The notes under the pieces: generated by a model
Seen by the model: only the letters and a program-made list of their open reading frames with translations
What the model was told of the DNA's origin: nothing
The model's database searches: none
Translations under genes and position numbers: made by a program
Shown: positions 1 to 9,562 of the stretch, in pieces
Layout of the letters: each line of letters starts with the position of its first letter
Position numbering within the stretch: the first letter of the stretch is position 1
NCBI RefSeq assembly: GCF_004341845.1
Contig: NZ_SLVB01000004.1
Location: 372,001 to 436,000, forward strand
Source of the DNA: Novosphingobium sp. PhB165
GTDB lineage: Bacteria > Pseudomonadota > Alphaproteobacteria > Sphingomonadales > Sphingomonadaceae
Direction of reading: 5' to 3'
DNA length: 64,000 bases

Positions 1-2960
1 TCTACCCGGCCACGACCGACGAGATCCTGTCCTACGGCCAGTTCGCCTGGGCCCTGTCGCGCGCCAGCGGGCTCTATGTGGCGGTGAAGGCCGTGACCGA
101 CACGCTGGACCTGACCACGACCGTCACCCTGCCGGGCCACACCTTCCCGATAGCCCTGCCGGAAATACCCGCAGGCGCTTCGCCGAACTTGCGCATCGCC
201 ATGTCGGCGCTCGAACAGGAGGCGGCGGTGATCGAGCGGCGCCTGCCGATCGTGCCGCTGTTCACCGGCCTCAACCCCATCGACCGGGTGAGCCACGAAG
301 CGCCGAACCGGCGGCTGACCGTGGTGAGCGCGGGCAAGGCATGGCTCGATCTCTGTCAGGCGCTGGCCGATCTCGGACTGGATGAGGCGGCATGCCGGGC
401 GCTGGGCCTGCGCGTGGTCAAGCTCGGCCTCGTCTGGCCGCTCGATGCCGGATTCCTGCACCGGGCCTGCGGCGGCAGCGCCGAACTCATGGTGGTCGAG
501 GAAAAGCGCCCGGTTATCGAGGACCAGATCGCGCGCCTGTTCTATGGCCGCGCCAATGCCCCGGCGCTTTCGGGCAAGACCGCGCCGGACGGGGCAAAGC
601 TGCTGTCCGAAGTGGGCGTGCTGGATGCCGCGACGGTGCGCCGCGCGCTGGTTTCGCGCATGGCGGCGCTGGGCATGCTGCGTGATGATCTTGCGGCGCG
701 CGATGCCATGCTGCGCGAGCGGGAGGACTCCGCGAAGGCGCTGGATCGCACTGCCATCCGGCCCGCCTATTTCTGCTCCGGCTGTCCGCACAATACCTCG
801 ACCGTGGTGCCGGAAGGCTCGGCCGCGATGGGCGCCACCGGGTGCCACGGCCTTGCCCACTACATGCCCGAACGCAACACGATGCAGACGGTGAGCATGG
901 GGCAGGAAGGGATGCCCTGGATCGGCGCGCAGCATTTCGTCGATACGCCGCACATGTTCCAGAACCTGGGCGACGGGACTTATACGCATTCCGGCCTGCT
1001 GACGATCCGCGCGGCGGTGGCGGCCAAGAGCCGGGTGACGTTCAAGATCCTCTACAACGATGCCGTCGCCATGACCGGCGGTCAGCCTGCGGAAGGTGCG
1101 CTCACGCCCGAGCAGATCGTGCGCGAACTGGTGGTGGAAGGCGTGCACCCGGTCGTACTGGTGAGCGAAGACCCCGCGCGCTTTGCCGCGTCCGACCTGC
1201 CGAGTGGAACCCGCGTGCTGCACCGGGACGAACTGGACGCGGTGCAGCGCGAGCTGCGCGAAGTGACCGGCACGAGCGCCATCGTCTACGAACAGACCTG
1301 CGCCAACGAGAAGCGCCGCCGCCGCAAGAAAGGCGCTTACCCCGATCCCGACAAGCGGCTCTGGATCAATCCGGCGGTCTGCGAGGGCTGCGGCGATTGC
1401 TCGGTGCAGTCTAACTGCCTGTCGATCGTGCCGATCGAAACCGAATTCGGCCGCAAGCGCATGATCGACCAGTCCAGCTGCAACAAGGATATGTCCTGCA
1501 TCAAGGGCTTTTGCCCCAGCTTCGTGGAAGTCTCCGGCGCGGCGCTGCGCAAGCGCGGCATGGATGACGCGGAACTCGCCCGCATGGTGGCGGCGCTCCC
1601 CGAACCGGCGGTGGCCGACCTGTCGCGAGGGGCCTCTGCGATGCTGGTGGCGGGGATCGGCGGGACCGGCGTGCTCACGGTGGGCGCGGTGCTGGCGATG
1701 GCGGCGCAGATGGAGGGCAAGGCCGCCAAAGTGCTCGACCAGACCGGCATGGCGCAGAAAGGCGGCGCGGTGGCGAGCCATATCCGCATCGGCGCGGACG
1801 CCGGCGCGATCCCTTCGGCGCGGTTGGGCGCGGGCATGGCGGACCTTGTGATCGCCTGCGATCTGGTGGTGGCATCCTCGCCCGAAGTACTGGCGCTGGC
1901 GCGGCAGGATACGCAGGTTCTGGCGAACGAGGACGTGGTGCCCACTGGCGAATTCCAGCGCAACCCGGGCCTCGATCTGACCGCCAGCCGCTTCCTTCGC
2001 GCGATCGGCAAGCGCGTCGATCCGGCGGGGATTGCCTCGCTGCGCGCGGGATCGCTGGCGACGCGGCTGCTCGGCGATTCGATTTTCACTAACCTGATGA
2101 TGCTGGGCTTCGCGGTGCAGAAGGGACTGCTGCCGGTCGCGCTGTCCTCGTTGGAAGAGGCGGTGCGATTGAACGGGGTGGCGGTGCGCGCGAACCTGGC
2201 TGCGCTGTCGCTCGGGCGGCTGGCGGCGGCGGGCGGGGAAGACCTTTTCGCGTTGGCCGATGCTGCACCTTCCGCACCCGAGGCGCCGCGCGATTTTGCA
2301 GCCATTGTCGAGAGTTACGAGCACCTGCTGACGGAGTGGCAGAACCCTGCCTATGCTGCGGACTACCGCGCGTTTCTCGACGAGATTGCGGGCGTGTTGA
2401 AGGCACGCGGGGTGGCCGGCGGGGAGCCTTTGCTGCGCGAAATCGCGCGGCAGCTCGGCCGTCTCCTGGCGTACAAGGACGAGTACGAAGTCGCTCGCCT
2501 CTACAGCGCACCGGCCTTCCGGGCGGGGCTGTCCGACACGTTCGAGGGCACGCCGCGCCTCAAGATCCACCTTGCTCCGCCGTTGCTGGCGTTCCGCAAG
2601 GACCGCAAGACCGGTCGCCCGCGCAAGATCGCGTTCGGAAGCTGGATTTTCCCGGCATTCTCGCTGATCGCAAGGGCCAAGGGGCTGCGCGGGACATGGT
2701 TCGACCCGTTCGGCTACACCGCCGAACGCCGCATGGAACGCGCGCTGATCGGTGAATATCGGGATCTCGCGCGGCGGATCGCGGCGAAGATTGAGCCCGA
2801 TACGATGGACCTTGCCGTCGAAATCGCCGCCGCTCCCGCGCTGATTGCCGGGTACGGCGCGGTGAAGGAGGTCGGAGTCGCCGCCTATAGGGAGCGAGTG
2901 GCCGAACTTTCACTCCGGCTCGAACCCAGCGCGATCACGGCCGAACTCGAACCGGCGTGA
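1..2960 (+). CDS. Indolepyruvate-type 2-oxoacid:ferredoxin oxidoreductase, 3' part (5' end outside window)
   Basis: The frame is open from base 3, so the gene enters from the left; about 985 residues are visible of a family whose fused form is usually about 1,150. These enzymes oxidatively decarboxylate aryl- or branched 2-oxoacids to acyl-CoA, passing electrons to ferredoxin. Visible in order: the end of the alpha region; a thiamine-diphosphate domain (GDGTYTHSG then NDAVAMTGGQ, bases about 970-1085); a cysteine cluster (CEGCGDC and SSCNKDMSCIKGFC, bases about 1377-1520) that should hold an Fe-S centre; and a gamma-type domain beginning GIGGTGVLT (about 1650) with a long C-terminal extension. 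The order matches fused proteobacterial IorA-like proteins. The substrate cannot be told from sequence. A GC hairpin follows the stop. Confidence 0.85.
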   Translation, partial: YPATTDEILSYGQFAWALSRASGLYVAVKAVTDTLDLTTTVTLPGHTFPIALPEIPAGASPNLRIAMSALEQEAAVIERRLPIVPLFTGLNPIDRVSHEAPNRRLTVVSAGKAWLDLCQALADLGLDEAACRALGLRVVKLGLVWPLDAGFLHRACGGSAELMVVEEKRPVIEDQIARLFYGRANAPALSGKTAPDGAKLLSEVGVLDAATVRRALVSRMAALGMLRDDLAARDAMLREREDSAKALDRTAIRPAYFCSGCPHNTSTVVPEGSAAMGATGCHGLAHYMPERNTMQTVSMGQEGMPWIGAQHFVDTPHMFQNLGDGTYTHSGLLTIRAAVAAKSRVTFKILYNDAVAMTGGQPAEGALTPEQIVRELVVEGVHPVVLVSEDPARFAASDLPSGTRVLHRDELDAVQRELREVTGTSAIVYEQTCANEKRRRRKKGAYPDPDKRLWINPAVCEGCGDCSVQSNCLSIVPIETEFGRKRMIDQSSCNKDMSCIKGFCPSFVEVSGAALRKRGMDDAELARMVAALPEPAVADLSRGASAMLVAGIGGTGVLTVGAVLAMAAQMEGKAAKVLDQTGMAQKGGAVASHIRIGADAGAIPSARLGAGMADLVIACDLVVASSPEVLALARQDTQVLANEDVVPTGEFQRNPGLDLTASRFLRAIGKRVDPAGIASLRAGSLATRLLGDSIFTNLMMLGFAVQKGLLPVALSSLEEAVRLNGVAVRANLAALSLGRLAAAGGEDLFALADAAPSAPEAPRDFAAIVESYEHLLTEWQNPAYAADYRAFLDEIAGVLKARGVAGGEPLLREIARQLGRLLAYKDEYEVARLYSAPAFRAGLSDTFEGTPRLKIHLAPPLLAFRKDRKTGRPRKIAFGSWIFPAFSLIARAKGLRGTWFDPFGYTAERRMERALIGEYRDLARRIAAKIEPDTMDLAVEIAAAPALIAGYGAVKEVGVAAYRERVAELSLRLEPSAITAELEPA

Positions 2961-2965
2961 CCGCC

Positions 2966-2985
2966 GGGGCGGTATCTGCCGCCCC
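2966..2985 (+). terminator. GC hairpin after the ferredoxin oxidoreductase gene
   Basis: Perfect 7-bp stem GGGGCGG / CCGCCCC with a 6-base loop, 6 bases after the stop codon. No T-run follows, so termination strength is uncertain. Confidence 0.4.
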
Positions 2986-3050
2986 GAAATTGCCGCCCGA
3001 ACGCGATTGCCGCACGACCGGGCCCGTCGCTGTTGGAGGGAAGTCGGCCC

Positions 3051-4049
3051 ATGAAGAACATCCGCATCAATGTCTCGTTTGACATGCGCTCGCCTGACTG
3101 GGCGGCACCGACGCATGAACTCTACCGCGCAGCAATCGAGATGGCCGCCTTCGTCGACCGGATCGGCGCGGACCAGATCGGGCTGATGCAGCATCACGGC
3201 TCCGACGACGGTTACTTGCCGCAGCCCTTCACGCTGGCGGGCGGCATGGCGGCGGTGACGAGCCGCATCCGCTTCATGCTCGGCGCGGTGGTCTTGCCGC
3301 TGCACGATCCGCTCGAACTGGCCGAGCAGATCGCAGTGGTGGACCAGATGTCCAACGGGCGGCTCAATGTCATCTTCGGTGCCGGCTATGTACCGTTCGA
3401 GTTCGCCATGTTCCGCAAGTCCCTGAAGGACCGCGCACGGCTGATGGACGAAGGGCTGGAGATCATCCTGCGCGCCCTGAAAGGCGAGAAATTCGAGTTT
3501 GACGGCCGCCCGATCTATGTCCGCCCGCTCACCGTGCAGGCGCCGGAGGATATCATCATGGTCGGCGGCGGCGTGCCCGCTTCGGCCAAGCGCGCGGCGA
3601 AATTCGGTGTCGGTTTCGGGCCGATGAAGCCCGAACTTATCGATCTGTACCTCGCCGAATGCGAACGGCTCGGCCACGCGCCGCGCACTTATTTCCGTCC
3701 TACGCCGGGGATGCCGCTGGCGGTCCATCTTTGCGAGGATCCGGACGCCGGCTGGGAAGCGATTGCGCCGCACGCGGTCCACGTCATCACCGAATATGCC
3801 AAGTGGGCCGAACAGGAGGGCGATGGTTCGAACTCGCCATTCAAGGGGCTGACCGATCCGGCCGTGCTGCGTCAGGCGGGCATGTTCGCCGCATGGACGC
3901 CGGACCAGCTGGTCGAGAAAGTGCGCAGCATGGGCGGCGTCGGCCATGTCGGCTTCCAGCCCTTGTTGGGCGGACTTTCGCCGGAAGAAGGGTGGAAGAG
4001 CCTCAAGCTGCTGGAAGCGACCATGCCGCGATTGAAGGCGGAGATTTAA
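3051..4049 (+). CDS. LLM-class (luciferase-like) flavin-dependent oxidoreductase
   Basis: A 332-residue protein of the bacterial luciferase-like TIM-barrel family, which uses reduced FMN or F420 to oxidise small molecules. The N-terminus (KNIRINVSFDMR), the segment RIRFMLGAVVLPLHDPLELAEQ and the AEQIAVVDQMSNGRLNVIFGAGY region are typical of the family, and the length is normal. ATG 3051 is preferred over the upstream in-frame TTG at 3033 because GGAGGG lies at 3035-3040, about 10 bases before the ATG. It stands 90 bases after the ferredoxin oxidoreductase and converges on the LysR gene. The substrate is unknown. Confidence 0.82.
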   Translation: MKNIRINVSFDMRSPDWAAPTHELYRAAIEMAAFVDRIGADQIGLMQHHGSDDGYLPQPFTLAGGMAAVTSRIRFMLGAVVLPLHDPLELAEQIAVVDQMSNGRLNVIFGAGYVPFEFAMFRKSLKDRARLMDEGLEIILRALKGEKFEFDGRPIYVRPLTVQAPEDIIMVGGGVPASAKRAAKFGVGFGPMKPELIDLYLAECERLGHAPRTYFRPTPGMPLAVHLCEDPDAGWEAIAPHAVHVITEYAKWAEQEGDGSNSPFKGLTDPAVLRQAGMFAAWTPDQLVEKVRSMGGVGHVGFQPLLGGLSPEEGWKSLKLLEATMPRLKAEI

Positions 4050-4066
4050 GCAGAAAAGAAGGGATT

Positions 4067-4085
4067 CTGGGGGATGATCCCCCAG
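4067..4085 (+). terminator. Stem-loop after the LLM oxidoreductase
   Basis: CTGGGGGA / TCCCCCAG forms an 8-bp stem with a 3-base loop, 18 bases after the stop. The remaining bases to 4215 show no open gene or other clear element. Confidence 0.4.
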
Positions 4086-4215
4086 ACCCGCAGAGCGTCT
4101 TCGTTGCGCCCGGCCTATCCGTAGCGCGCTCCTTGCGGCGCAGCCAATACGTCTCCCGACGCAGCCGTGGGCGCACAACGCAGTTGGCCCCCGTGACCTA
4201 GACGGTGTTGGGGGT

Positions 4216-4238
4216 GCAGGGGGGCTATGCTCCCCTGC
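4216..4238 (-). terminator. Stem-loop at the 3' end of the LysR gene
   Basis: GCAGGGG (4216-4222) pairs with CCCCTGC (4232-4238), immediately beyond the LysR stop codon on the minus strand. There is no T-run on the exit side. Confidence 0.35.
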
Positions 4239-5093
4239 TTATTTCTTTTCTTCCCGATAGATCCCCCGCAAAATCTCTAGAAGAGCGCTCCGCCTTGCGC
4301 TTCCGGCGTGCAGCAATCCCACTTCGCGCGTGAGTTCGAAATCCCGCACCGGCACGAACCGTACCGAACCGTCGGCGAACCCCTCCGGCATCATCCCCAC
4401 CCCAGCGCCGCTCCGGATCACCGAGAGAACGCGCTCGTCGCTGGTGGTCTTGAGCACGAAGCGCGGACGGACGCCGCGCTGGGTGAAGAAGCGGTTTATC
4501 TCGGGCAGCGCCTCGCAGTGGCGGCGCAGGGCCATGCGGTCCTGCGCGAGCTGTTCGGCGAGGACTTCGCTCTCCCCGGCCAGCGGGTGATCGGGCGGCA
4601 AGACCATCATGTAACGTTCGCGGGCGAGCACTTCGGGTTGGTAGCGGGCGTGGTGGGGGCGAACGACGGTCAATGCCACGTCGATCCGCCCACGCTCCAG
4701 CCGTTCGACCAGATCGCGCTCGCTGCCGTCTAGCAGTTCGAGCGCTTCGCTGCCGTCGTATTGGGCCAAGGCGCGGCCTATCGTGCGGGTGGGGATGGTG
4801 TTGAGCACGCCCACGCGCAGCAGGCTCGGTTCGGCGGGCTCGGCCAGTTCGACCAGCGCGTGTTCGTATTCGGCGGCGATGCGGCGGGCGCGGACGAGGA
4901 AGCGGCTGCCCGCCGGGGTCAGGGCAACGCGCTGGCGATCCCTGTCGAACAGGCGCGCGCCCAGTTCGCGTTCCAGCTTGGCGATACCGGCCGAAAGTGT
5001 GGGCTGGGTAACGCTGACCGCCCGCGCTGCGCGGCTGAAATTGCCGGTTTCCGCCACGGCGAGGAAATAGCGCAGCAGATATTGGTCAATCAT
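4239..5093 (-). CDS. LysR-family transcriptional regulator
   Basis: 284 residues, normal LysR length. The N-terminal winged helix is plain (NFSRAARAVSVTQPTLSAGI, then KLERELGARLFDRDRQRVALT), followed by a LysR substrate-binding domain with the usual LRVGVLNTIPT strand start. It is divergent from the acyl-CoA carboxylase operon 134 bases away, so it probably controls that operon and itself. A T-N11-A dyad overlaps its start codon. The effector is unknown. Confidence 0.9.
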   Translation of the reverse strand: MIDQYLLRYFLAVAETGNFSRAARAVSVTQPTLSAGIAKLERELGARLFDRDRQRVALTPAGSRFLVRARRIAAEYEHALVELAEPAEPSLLRVGVLNTIPTRTIGRALAQYDGSEALELLDGSERDLVERLERGRIDVALTVVRPHHARYQPEVLARERYMMVLPPDHPLAGESEVLAEQLAQDRMALRRHCEALPEINRFFTQRGVRPRFVLKTTSDERVLSVIRSGAGVGMMPEGFADGSVRFVPVRDFELTREVGLLHAGSARRSALLEILRGIYREEKK

Positions 5094-5106
5094 AGACAGT
5101 ATCTAT
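5092..5106. promoter_or_regulatory. LysR-type operator (T-N11-A dyad)
   Basis: ATAGA-N5-TCTAT contains T (5093) and A (5105) separated by 11 bases, the LysR box pattern with ATAG/CTAT half-sites. It overlaps the regulator's own start codon (5091-5093) and faces the carboxylase promoter. Autoregulation is inferred. Confidence 0.5.
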
Positions 5107-5227
5107 AACGAAGGGCGAAAAATTTCAATTTCCGCTCGCTTGCCGGCCGGTCTAGATAGGCGGGGTAAATCAATCCAGCATGGGAAGAGAGCCCGATGGC
5201 AAGCGCAGCGCAACCGGAGATCGTGGC

Positions 5228-6829
5228 ATGAGCGCGCCGGTGCTCCATACCAGCCTGAATCTCGAGAGCCCCGAAGCGCAGGCGCGCGACCGGCACAATC
5301 GGGCACTCGTGGCGGAGCTGCGCGAGAAAGTCGCGGCAGCCGCGCTCGGCGGGAACGAGAAGTCGCGCGAACGCCATGTCGCACGCGGCAAGCTGCTGCC
5401 GCGCGAGCGCGTGGAGCGGTTGCTCGATCCCGGCTCGCCGCTGCTGGAGCTGGGGCAACTCGCCGCCGAGGGGCTTTACGAGGACGATATTCCCGGCGCG
5501 GGCCTGATTACCGCCATCGGCACCGTCTCCGGCCGCCAGTGCATGATCGTCTGTAACGATGCCACCGTGAAAGGTGGTACCTATTACCCGATCACCGTGA
5601 AGAAGCACGTTCGCGCGCAGGAGATCGCGCAGGAAAACAACCTGCCGTGCATCTACCTTGTCGACAGCGGCGGCGCCAACCTGCCGCATCAGGCCGAGGT
5701 TTTTCCGGACCGCGATCACTTCGGCCGCATCTTCTTCAACCAGGCGCAGATGTCCTCGAAAGGCATCCCGCAGATCGCCTGCGTCATGGGAAGCTGCACG
5801 GCGGGTGGTGCCTATGTTCCGGCGATGAGTGACGAATCGATTATCGTGAAGGAGCAGGGCACGATCTTCCTCGCCGGGCCGCCGCTGGTGCAGGCAGCGA
5901 CGGGTGAAGTGATCTCCGCCGAGGACCTTGGCGGCGGCGATCTCCACAGCCGCAAGTCGGGTGTGACCGACCATCTTGCCGATAATGACGAGCATGCGCT
6001 GACCATCGTGCGCGATATCGTCAGCCATCTCGGCCCGCTGCATCATCACGACCAGCCGCTGCGCGCACCGCGTCCGCCGAAGTACGCTGCAGAGGAACTC
6101 TACGCCGTCGTGCCCGAGGACGTGCGCGCGCCTTACGATGTGCACGAGGTGATCGCCCGTATCGTCGACGGCAGCGAGTTCCACGAGTTCAAGGCGCTCT
6201 ACGGCACCACGCTCGTCTGCGGTTTCGCGCATATCCACGGCATGCCAGTGGCGATCCTTGCCAACAACGGCGTGCTGTTCTCGGAGTCCGCGCAGAAGGG
6301 CGCGCACTTCATCGAGCTGGCCTGCCAGCGCAAGATTCCGCTGCTGTTCCTCCAGAACATCTCGGGCTTCATGGTCGGCGGCAAGTACGAGGCCGAGGGC
6401 ATCGCCAAGCACGGCGCCAAGCTCGTCACCGCCGTTGCCACCGCCACGGTGCCGAAGATCACGGTGCTGATCGGTGGGTCCTTCGGTGCGGGCAATTACG
6501 GCATGTGCGGGCGCGCCTATGACCCGCGCTTCCTGTTCACTTGGCCCAATGCGCGCATCTCGGTGATGGGCGGCGAGCAGGCGGCCTCGGTGCTCGCCAC
6601 TGTCCACCGCGACGCTGCGAAGTGGTCGTCCGAGGAGGCCGAGGCCTTCAAGGCTCCGATCCGCCAGAAGTACGAGGACGAGGGCAATCCTTACTATGCC
6701 ACCGCCCGCCTGTGGGACGATGGCGTGATCGACCCCGCGCAGACCCGCGATGTGCTGGGGCTGGCGCTTGCTGCGTGCCTTGAGGCGCCGATCCCCGATC
6801 GTCCGCAGTTCGGCGTGTTCAGGATGTGA
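5228..6829 (+). CDS. Acyl-CoA carboxylase, carboxyltransferase (beta) subunit
   Basis: 533 residues, the usual length of methylcrotonyl-/geranyl-CoA carboxylase beta subunits. It transfers carboxyl from carboxybiotin to an acyl-CoA. Crotonase-fold halves are visible: [16 protein letters not shown] early, [16 protein letters not shown] in the N-terminal half, and [20 protein letters not shown] in the C-terminal half, which bears the MCC-like GNYGMCGR signature. ATG 5228 is chosen over an upstream in-frame ATG (5180) because GGAG sits at 5216-5219 and [11 protein letters not shown] matches family N-termini. The stop overlaps the next start by one base. The acyl-CoA substrate (methylcrotonyl, geranyl or other) is not decided by sequence alone. 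Confidence 0.88.
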   Translation: MSAPVLHTSLNLESPEAQARDRHNRALVAELREKVAAAALGGNEKSRERHVARGKLLPRERVERLLDPGSPLLELGQLAAEGLYEDDIPGAGLITAIGTVSGRQCMIVCNDATVKGGTYYPITVKKHVRAQEIAQENNLPCIYLVDSGGANLPHQAEVFPDRDHFGRIFFNQAQMSSKGIPQIACVMGSCTAGGAYVPAMSDESIIVKEQGTIFLAGPPLVQAATGEVISAEDLGGGDLHSRKSGVTDHLADNDEHALTIVRDIVSHLGPLHHHDQPLRAPRPPKYAAEELYAVVPEDVRAPYDVHEVIARIVDGSEFHEFKALYGTTLVCGFAHIHGMPVAILANNGVLFSESAQKGAHFIELACQRKIPLLFLQNISGFMVGGKYEAEGIAKHGAKLVTAVATATVPKITVLIGGSFGAGNYGMCGRAYDPRFLFTWPNARISVMGGEQAASVLATVHRDAAKWSSEEAEAFKAPIRQKYEDEGNPYYATARLWDDGVIDPAQTRDVLGLALAACLEAPIPDRPQFGVFRM

Positions 6830-7149
6830 TGGCGATGGCCGATATGGATACTCTCTTCGTACTCGATACCGACTATGCCGATCCCGCATTCGGCGGCGAG
6901 CGCCGCTTCTACTGCAAGGATTGCGTGACGGTGGAGGGCCTGCTGGCGCTGTTCCCCGAGCGCGCAGGCCAGATCGAGGTCGTGCGCGTCGGCTGGCCGC
7001 GCCCGCGTGCGGCCGTGGTCGCCGCGCTGGGCGAGGAAAACCAGAACCTTCCCGCGCTCGCCTTTGCCGAGGGCGGCTTCGCCAATGATATCGAAGGCGT
7101 CCTTGCGGCGCTGCATACCCGTCACGGTTTCCCGGAGCGTCACCCATGA
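6829..7149 (+). CDS. DUF3088-like small CxxC protein inside the carboxylase operon
   Basis: 106 residues, overlapping both neighbours (1 base with the beta subunit, 4 bases with the alpha subunit), so translation is probably coupled. It begins [13 protein letters not shown] and carries CKDC about 30 residues in, followed by ALFPERAGQIEVVRVGWPRP. I place it with DUF3088, a small family with a thioredoxin-like look; the function is unknown. GTG 6826 and ATG 6835 are alternative starts. The location between two subunits of one enzyme suggests a role in its assembly or redox state, which is inference. Confidence 0.7.
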   Translation: MAMADMDTLFVLDTDYADPAFGGERRFYCKDCVTVEGLLALFPERAGQIEVVRVGWPRPRAAVVAALGEENQNLPALAFAEGGFANDIEGVLAALHTRHGFPERHP

Positions 7150-8990
7150 TCCAGTCGCTGCTGATCGCCAATCGCGGCGAGATCGCCTGCCGCGTTATCC
7201 GCACCGCGCGGGAACTCGGCATTCGCACCGTCGCGGTCTATTCCGACGCCGATGCCGATGCGCTGCATGTTCGCGAGGCGGATGAGGCCGTGCACATCGG
7301 CCCGTCTGCGGCGCGCGAAAGCTACCTCGTGGGCGAAAAGATCATTGCCGCCGCGAAGCAGACCGGCGCCGAGGCGATTCATCCGGGCTATGGCTTCCTG
7401 TCCGAGAATGCCGAATTTGCGCAGGCGGTGATGGATGCCGGGCTGGTCTGGGTCGGCCCGAAGCCGTCCTCGATCACGGCGATGGGCCTGAAGGACGCGG
7501 CCAAGAAGCTGATGGCAGAGGCCGGGGTACCGGTGACGCCGGGCTACATGGGCGAGAACCAGGAGCCTGCCTTGCTCGCCGCCGAGGCCGCCAAGATCGG
7601 CTATCCGGTGCTCATCAAGGCCGTCGCGGGCGGCGGCGGCAAGGGCATGCGGCTGGTCGAGGCGCCCGAGGCTTTCGTCGACGCGCTGGCCTCATGCAAG
7701 CGCGAGGCGGCGTCCTCGTTCGGCAACGACCACGTGCTGATCGAGAAGTACATCGCTTCGCCCCGGCACATCGAAGTGCAGGTCTTCGGCGACAGCCACG
7801 GCAATGTCGTCCACTTGTTCGAGCGTGATTGCTCGCTCCAGCGCCGCCACCAGAAGGTGATCGAGGAAGCCCCCGCGCCCGGCATGGACGCGGCCACTCG
7901 CGAGGCGCTCTGTGCAGCGGCGGTGCGGGCGGCCAAGGCCGTGGACTATCAGGGCGCCGGCACGATCGAGTTCATCGCGGACGGTTCGGGCAAGCTCTCC
8001 GCAGACCGCATCTGGTTCATGGAAATGAACACGCGCCTTCAGGTCGAGCATCCGGTGACCGAGGAGATCACCGGGGTCGATCTGGTCGAATGGCAGCTGC
8101 GCGTGGCGAGCGGGGAACCGCTGCCGCTGTCGCAGGAAGACCTCACCATCGACGGCTGGGCGATGGAAGCCCGCCTCTATGCCGAGGACCCGGCCAAGGG
8201 CTTCCTGCCCAGCATCGGCAAGCTCGAACTGCTGGAATTCGGTGAGGCTGAGGGTGGCCGCATCGACACCGGCGTTTACGAAGGTGCCGAAGTCTCGCCC
8301 TTTTACGACCCGATGATTGCCAAGGTCATCGCCTGGGGTGAGGACCGCGACGAAGCGCGCGAGCGGCTGGGCGAGATGCTGGAGGACAGCGCCGTCTGGC
8401 CGGTGCGGACCAATGCCTCGTTCCTCGTCAAGGCCTTGCAGCATCCCGACTTCGCAGCGGGCAAGGTCGATACCGGCCTGATCGGCCGCGATGGCGAGAG
8501 CATGGCGGAAGCGCCCGTGCCTTCGGACGAAGTGCTTCAGGCTGCTGCGAACTCGTTGGTATCGGCCGTGCCGATGGCGGGCTTCCGCCTCAATGCGGCG
8601 CCTGCGCGTGCGGCATGGTTCTCGCTCGACGGCGAGAAGGTCGAGATCGAACTTACCGGTGAAGGCAGCGAGGAGCCGGATGACGGCGTGCTCGTCACCG
8701 AACAGGGGCAGGCCTGGCTGCTCACTCCCTGGCGGCGGGACGGCGTCCATGGCGCGGCGGACGGTTCGGGGGCGATCCTTGCGCCGATGCCGGGCAAGGT
8801 CATCGCGGTGGACGTCACGCAGGGGCAGTCCGTCACCAAGGGGCAGAAGCTGCTGACGCTGGAAGCGATGAAGATGGAGCACACGCTGGCCGCGCCCTTC
8901 GATGGCGTGGTGGCGGAACTCAACGTCGTCGGGGGGGCACAGATTCAGGTGGAAGCCCTGCTGGCGCGCGTCGAACCGCACGAAGATTGA
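7146..8990 (+). CDS. Acyl-CoA carboxylase, biotin carboxylase/biotin carrier (alpha) subunit
   Basis: 614 residues. Domains in order: biotin carboxylase N-lobe (SLLIANRGEIACRVIRTARE at the start), ATP-grasp with the glycine-rich loop KAVAGGGGKGMR (about 158-170), catalytic MEMNTRLQVEHPVTE near 300, biotin carboxylase C-terminal domain, a linker, and a C-terminal biotinyl domain with EAMKMEH where Lys576 should carry biotin. It supplies carboxybiotin to the beta subunit encoded just upstream. The length is a little below the about 660 residues common for MCC alpha. The ATG overlaps the preceding TGA. Confidence 0.9.
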   Translation: MIQSLLIANRGEIACRVIRTARELGIRTVAVYSDADADALHVREADEAVHIGPSAARESYLVGEKIIAAAKQTGAEAIHPGYGFLSENAEFAQAVMDAGLVWVGPKPSSITAMGLKDAAKKLMAEAGVPVTPGYMGENQEPALLAAEAAKIGYPVLIKAVAGGGGKGMRLVEAPEAFVDALASCKREAASSFGNDHVLIEKYIASPRHIEVQVFGDSHGNVVHLFERDCSLQRRHQKVIEEAPAPGMDAATREALCAAAVRAAKAVDYQGAGTIEFIADGSGKLSADRIWFMEMNTRLQVEHPVTEEITGVDLVEWQLRVASGEPLPLSQEDLTIDGWAMEARLYAEDPAKGFLPSIGKLELLEFGEAEGGRIDTGVYEGAEVSPFYDPMIAKVIAWGEDRDEARERLGEMLEDSAVWPVRTNASFLVKALQHPDFAAGKVDTGLIGRDGESMAEAPVPSDEVLQAAANSLVSAVPMAGFRLNAAPARAAWFSLDGEKVEIELTGEGSEEPDDGVLVTEQGQAWLLTPWRRDGVHGAADGSGAILAPMPGKVIAVDVTQGQSVTKGQKLLTLEAMKMEHTLAAPFDGVVAELNVVGGAQIQVEALLARVEPHED

Positions 8991-9096
8991 GGCGAGGATC
9001 GCGGCCTGCACGAATTGTCATTTTAAGTTCGGCGGGATGGGCTTAGCCCTTTCCTGTCCGTCCTTGTCCGACGGATTCGATACGAGGAGAATTCCC

Positions 9097-9495
9097 TTGA
9101 AGCTTTCGTATCTTCTTGCCCTTGGCGCAGTCGCCGTCACTCCGCTTGTCGCGCTTGCCCCGGCGGAGGCCGCGCCGCCGTCGCACTGGACCACGCTCGG
9201 CACCCGGACGGTCAATCCCGGGACCACCCACAGCACGTTCACCGTCGGCAGCCGCAACGCTTTCCGGCAGGTCCAGCTCTGCACGCGCGCCGCGCCGATC
9301 CGTATGACGAGCTACACGGTGCGCCTTGATAACGGCCGGCAGCAGAACATCCGCGTGAACGCCACCATCCGGGCGAATTCCTGTACGCGGGTGACCACAC
9401 TGACCGGCGGTCCGCGCCGGATAGACCGCGTGACCGCGTCCTTCCAGCGGGTCCCGCAAGGCACTCGCCCGCAGATCCGCATAATGGCGCGTTGA
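9097..9495 (+). CDS. Small secreted protein of unknown function
   Basis: 132 residues from TTG 9097, with GAGGAGA at 9084-9090 as ribosome site. The first about 26 residues form a signal peptide (KLSYLLALGAVAVTPLVALA, then PAEAAP), so the product is periplasmic or secreted. The mature part is basic, rich in Arg/Thr, and has two cysteines about 35 residues apart (VQLCTRAAP and ANSCTRVT) that could form a disulfide. I do not recognise a named family. Confidence 0.65.
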   Translation: MKLSYLLALGAVAVTPLVALAPAEAAPPSHWTTLGTRTVNPGTTHSTFTVGSRNAFRQVQLCTRAAPIRMTSYTVRLDNGRQQNIRVNATIRANSCTRVTTLTGGPRRIDRVTASFQRVPQGTRPQIRIMAR

Positions 9496-9562
9496 TACAG
9501 GCTGTCCGGCCGGACGCGGTGATCCGCGCCCGGACGGACATTTTACAAAGGGAGACAGGATT

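Noticed and set aside
1337..2305. Long minus-strand open frame inside the ferredoxin oxidoreductase
   Set aside because: Antisense shadow produced by GC-rich codon bias; low-complexity Ser/Ala/Arg product with no family features.
5090..7228. 712-codon minus-strand frame across the carboxylase genes
   Set aside because: Shadow of the carboxylase beta subunit; the product lacks any domain and overlaps three real genes.
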